This document shows positions 63,836 to 64,000 of a DNA stretch of 64,000 bases, in pieces. The stretch comes from Caulobacter vibrioides (lineage in GTDB: Bacteria; Pseudomonadota; Alphaproteobacteria; Caulobacterales; Caulobacteraceae), in assembly GCF_002858865.1 (NCBI RefSeq), contig NZ_PJRR01000016.1:1-64000 (forward strand). The letters are read 5' to 3'. A program made the position numbers and the translations under genes. The notes beneath the pieces are model-generated. The model had not been told where the DNA came from. It did not search any database and saw nothing but the letters and a program-made list of their open reading frames with translations. How positions within the stretch are numbered: the first letter of the stretch is position 1; each line of letters starts with the position of its first letter.

Positions 63836-64000
63836 ATGGACGCTGAGAACACCCTGAAGACGCCGGTGCTGGTGCTGGGCGCGACCAGCCTGATCGGGCG
63901 CCATCTGATGGCGCGGCTGAAGGACGAGGGCCTGGATCCGGTCGCCTTCAGCCGCCGCCCGCCGCCGGGCGACGCCTGCTGGATCGGCGGCGACCTGAAG
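63836..64000 (+). CDS. NAD(P)-binding epimerase/dehydratase-like protein (3' end outside window)
   Basis: Only 55 residues are inside the window. They contain a Rossmann start, VLVLGATSLIGRHLMARL (GxxSxxGxxL-type), typical of NAD-dependent epimerases and short-chain reductases, then [16 protein letters not shown] lies 5 bases before ATG 63836. Divergent from the MmcQ/YjbR gene. The exact family cannot be told from this fragment. Confidence 0.72.
   Translation, partial: MDAENTLKTPVLVLGATSLIGRHLMARLKDEGLDPVAFSRRPPPGDACWIGGDLK

Overview
The window is GC-rich alphaproteobacterial chromosome, and several genes point to Caulobacter, close to C. vibrioides/crescentus. These are divL, a 769-residue kinase-like protein with Tyr550 in the H-box; chpT, 225 residues with His33; and the phyR/nepR/sigT/phyK general-stress locus. 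CcrM-type GANTC sites and a Caulobacter-type SOS box (GAAC-N7-GAAC) fit this. I saw no rRNA, tRNA, CRISPR array, insertion sequence or prophage.

Layout. 0-7 kb: the end of an OmpA-like gene, a class I ribonucleotide reductase alpha subunit behind a probable NrdR box pair, a beta-barrel protein, a zinc-ribbon protein, a patatin/TrhA pair and a TauE/SafE permease. 7-11 kb: asd and divL. 11-15.5 kb: small enzymes, a sirtuin, a ferritin-like di-iron protein behind a FixK/FNR-type promoter, and a lipocalin. 15.5-19.3 kb: the stress locus, with three EcfG/SigT-type promoters (GGAAC-N16-CGTT). 19.3-21.3 kb: cheR, a CheY-like receiver and chpT. 21-29 kb: cysQ, an EamA transporter, mmcB behind a LexA box, recQ and polA. 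29-39.5 kb: a thiolase whose 3' end is tandemly duplicated, a TonB receptor with an amidohydrolase, a lemA/TPM operon and an acyl-CoA dehydrogenase. 39.6-46.5 kb: small secreted and unknown proteins, then atpHAGDC with an extra small gene between atpD and atpC. 46.6-50.5 kb: a secreted Ala/Pro-rich protein, an SMR transporter, two alpha/beta hydrolases (one with a histone-H1-like tail) and rppH. 50.5-60.4 kb: the conserved alphaproteobacterial series proA-nadD-rsfS-rlmH-envC-like-ctpA // DUF610-rppH, interrupted by an oppositely oriented unit made of a tandem glycine riboswitch, an AT-rich leader and a TonB-dependent receptor. 60.4-64 kb: a small lipoprotein, a DUF6624-like protein, an aldo/keto reductase, a Pr6Pr-type membrane protein, an MmcQ/YjbR protein and the start of an epimerase-like gene.

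How they work together. DivL and ChpT are two parts of the CckA-CtrA cell-cycle phosphorelay. PhyK, PhyR, NepR and SigT form the partner-switching stress circuit, which here also appears to control a small entericidin-like lipoprotein. RecQ, PolA, MmcB and NrdA bear on DNA synthesis and repair. The observation most deserving a second look is the glycine riboswitch placed before a TonB receptor, which suggests ligand-controlled outer-membrane uptake. Next come the translationally coupled gene inside the atp operon together with a very short epsilon subunit, and the histone-like low-complexity tails on AtpD and on an alpha/beta hydrolase.
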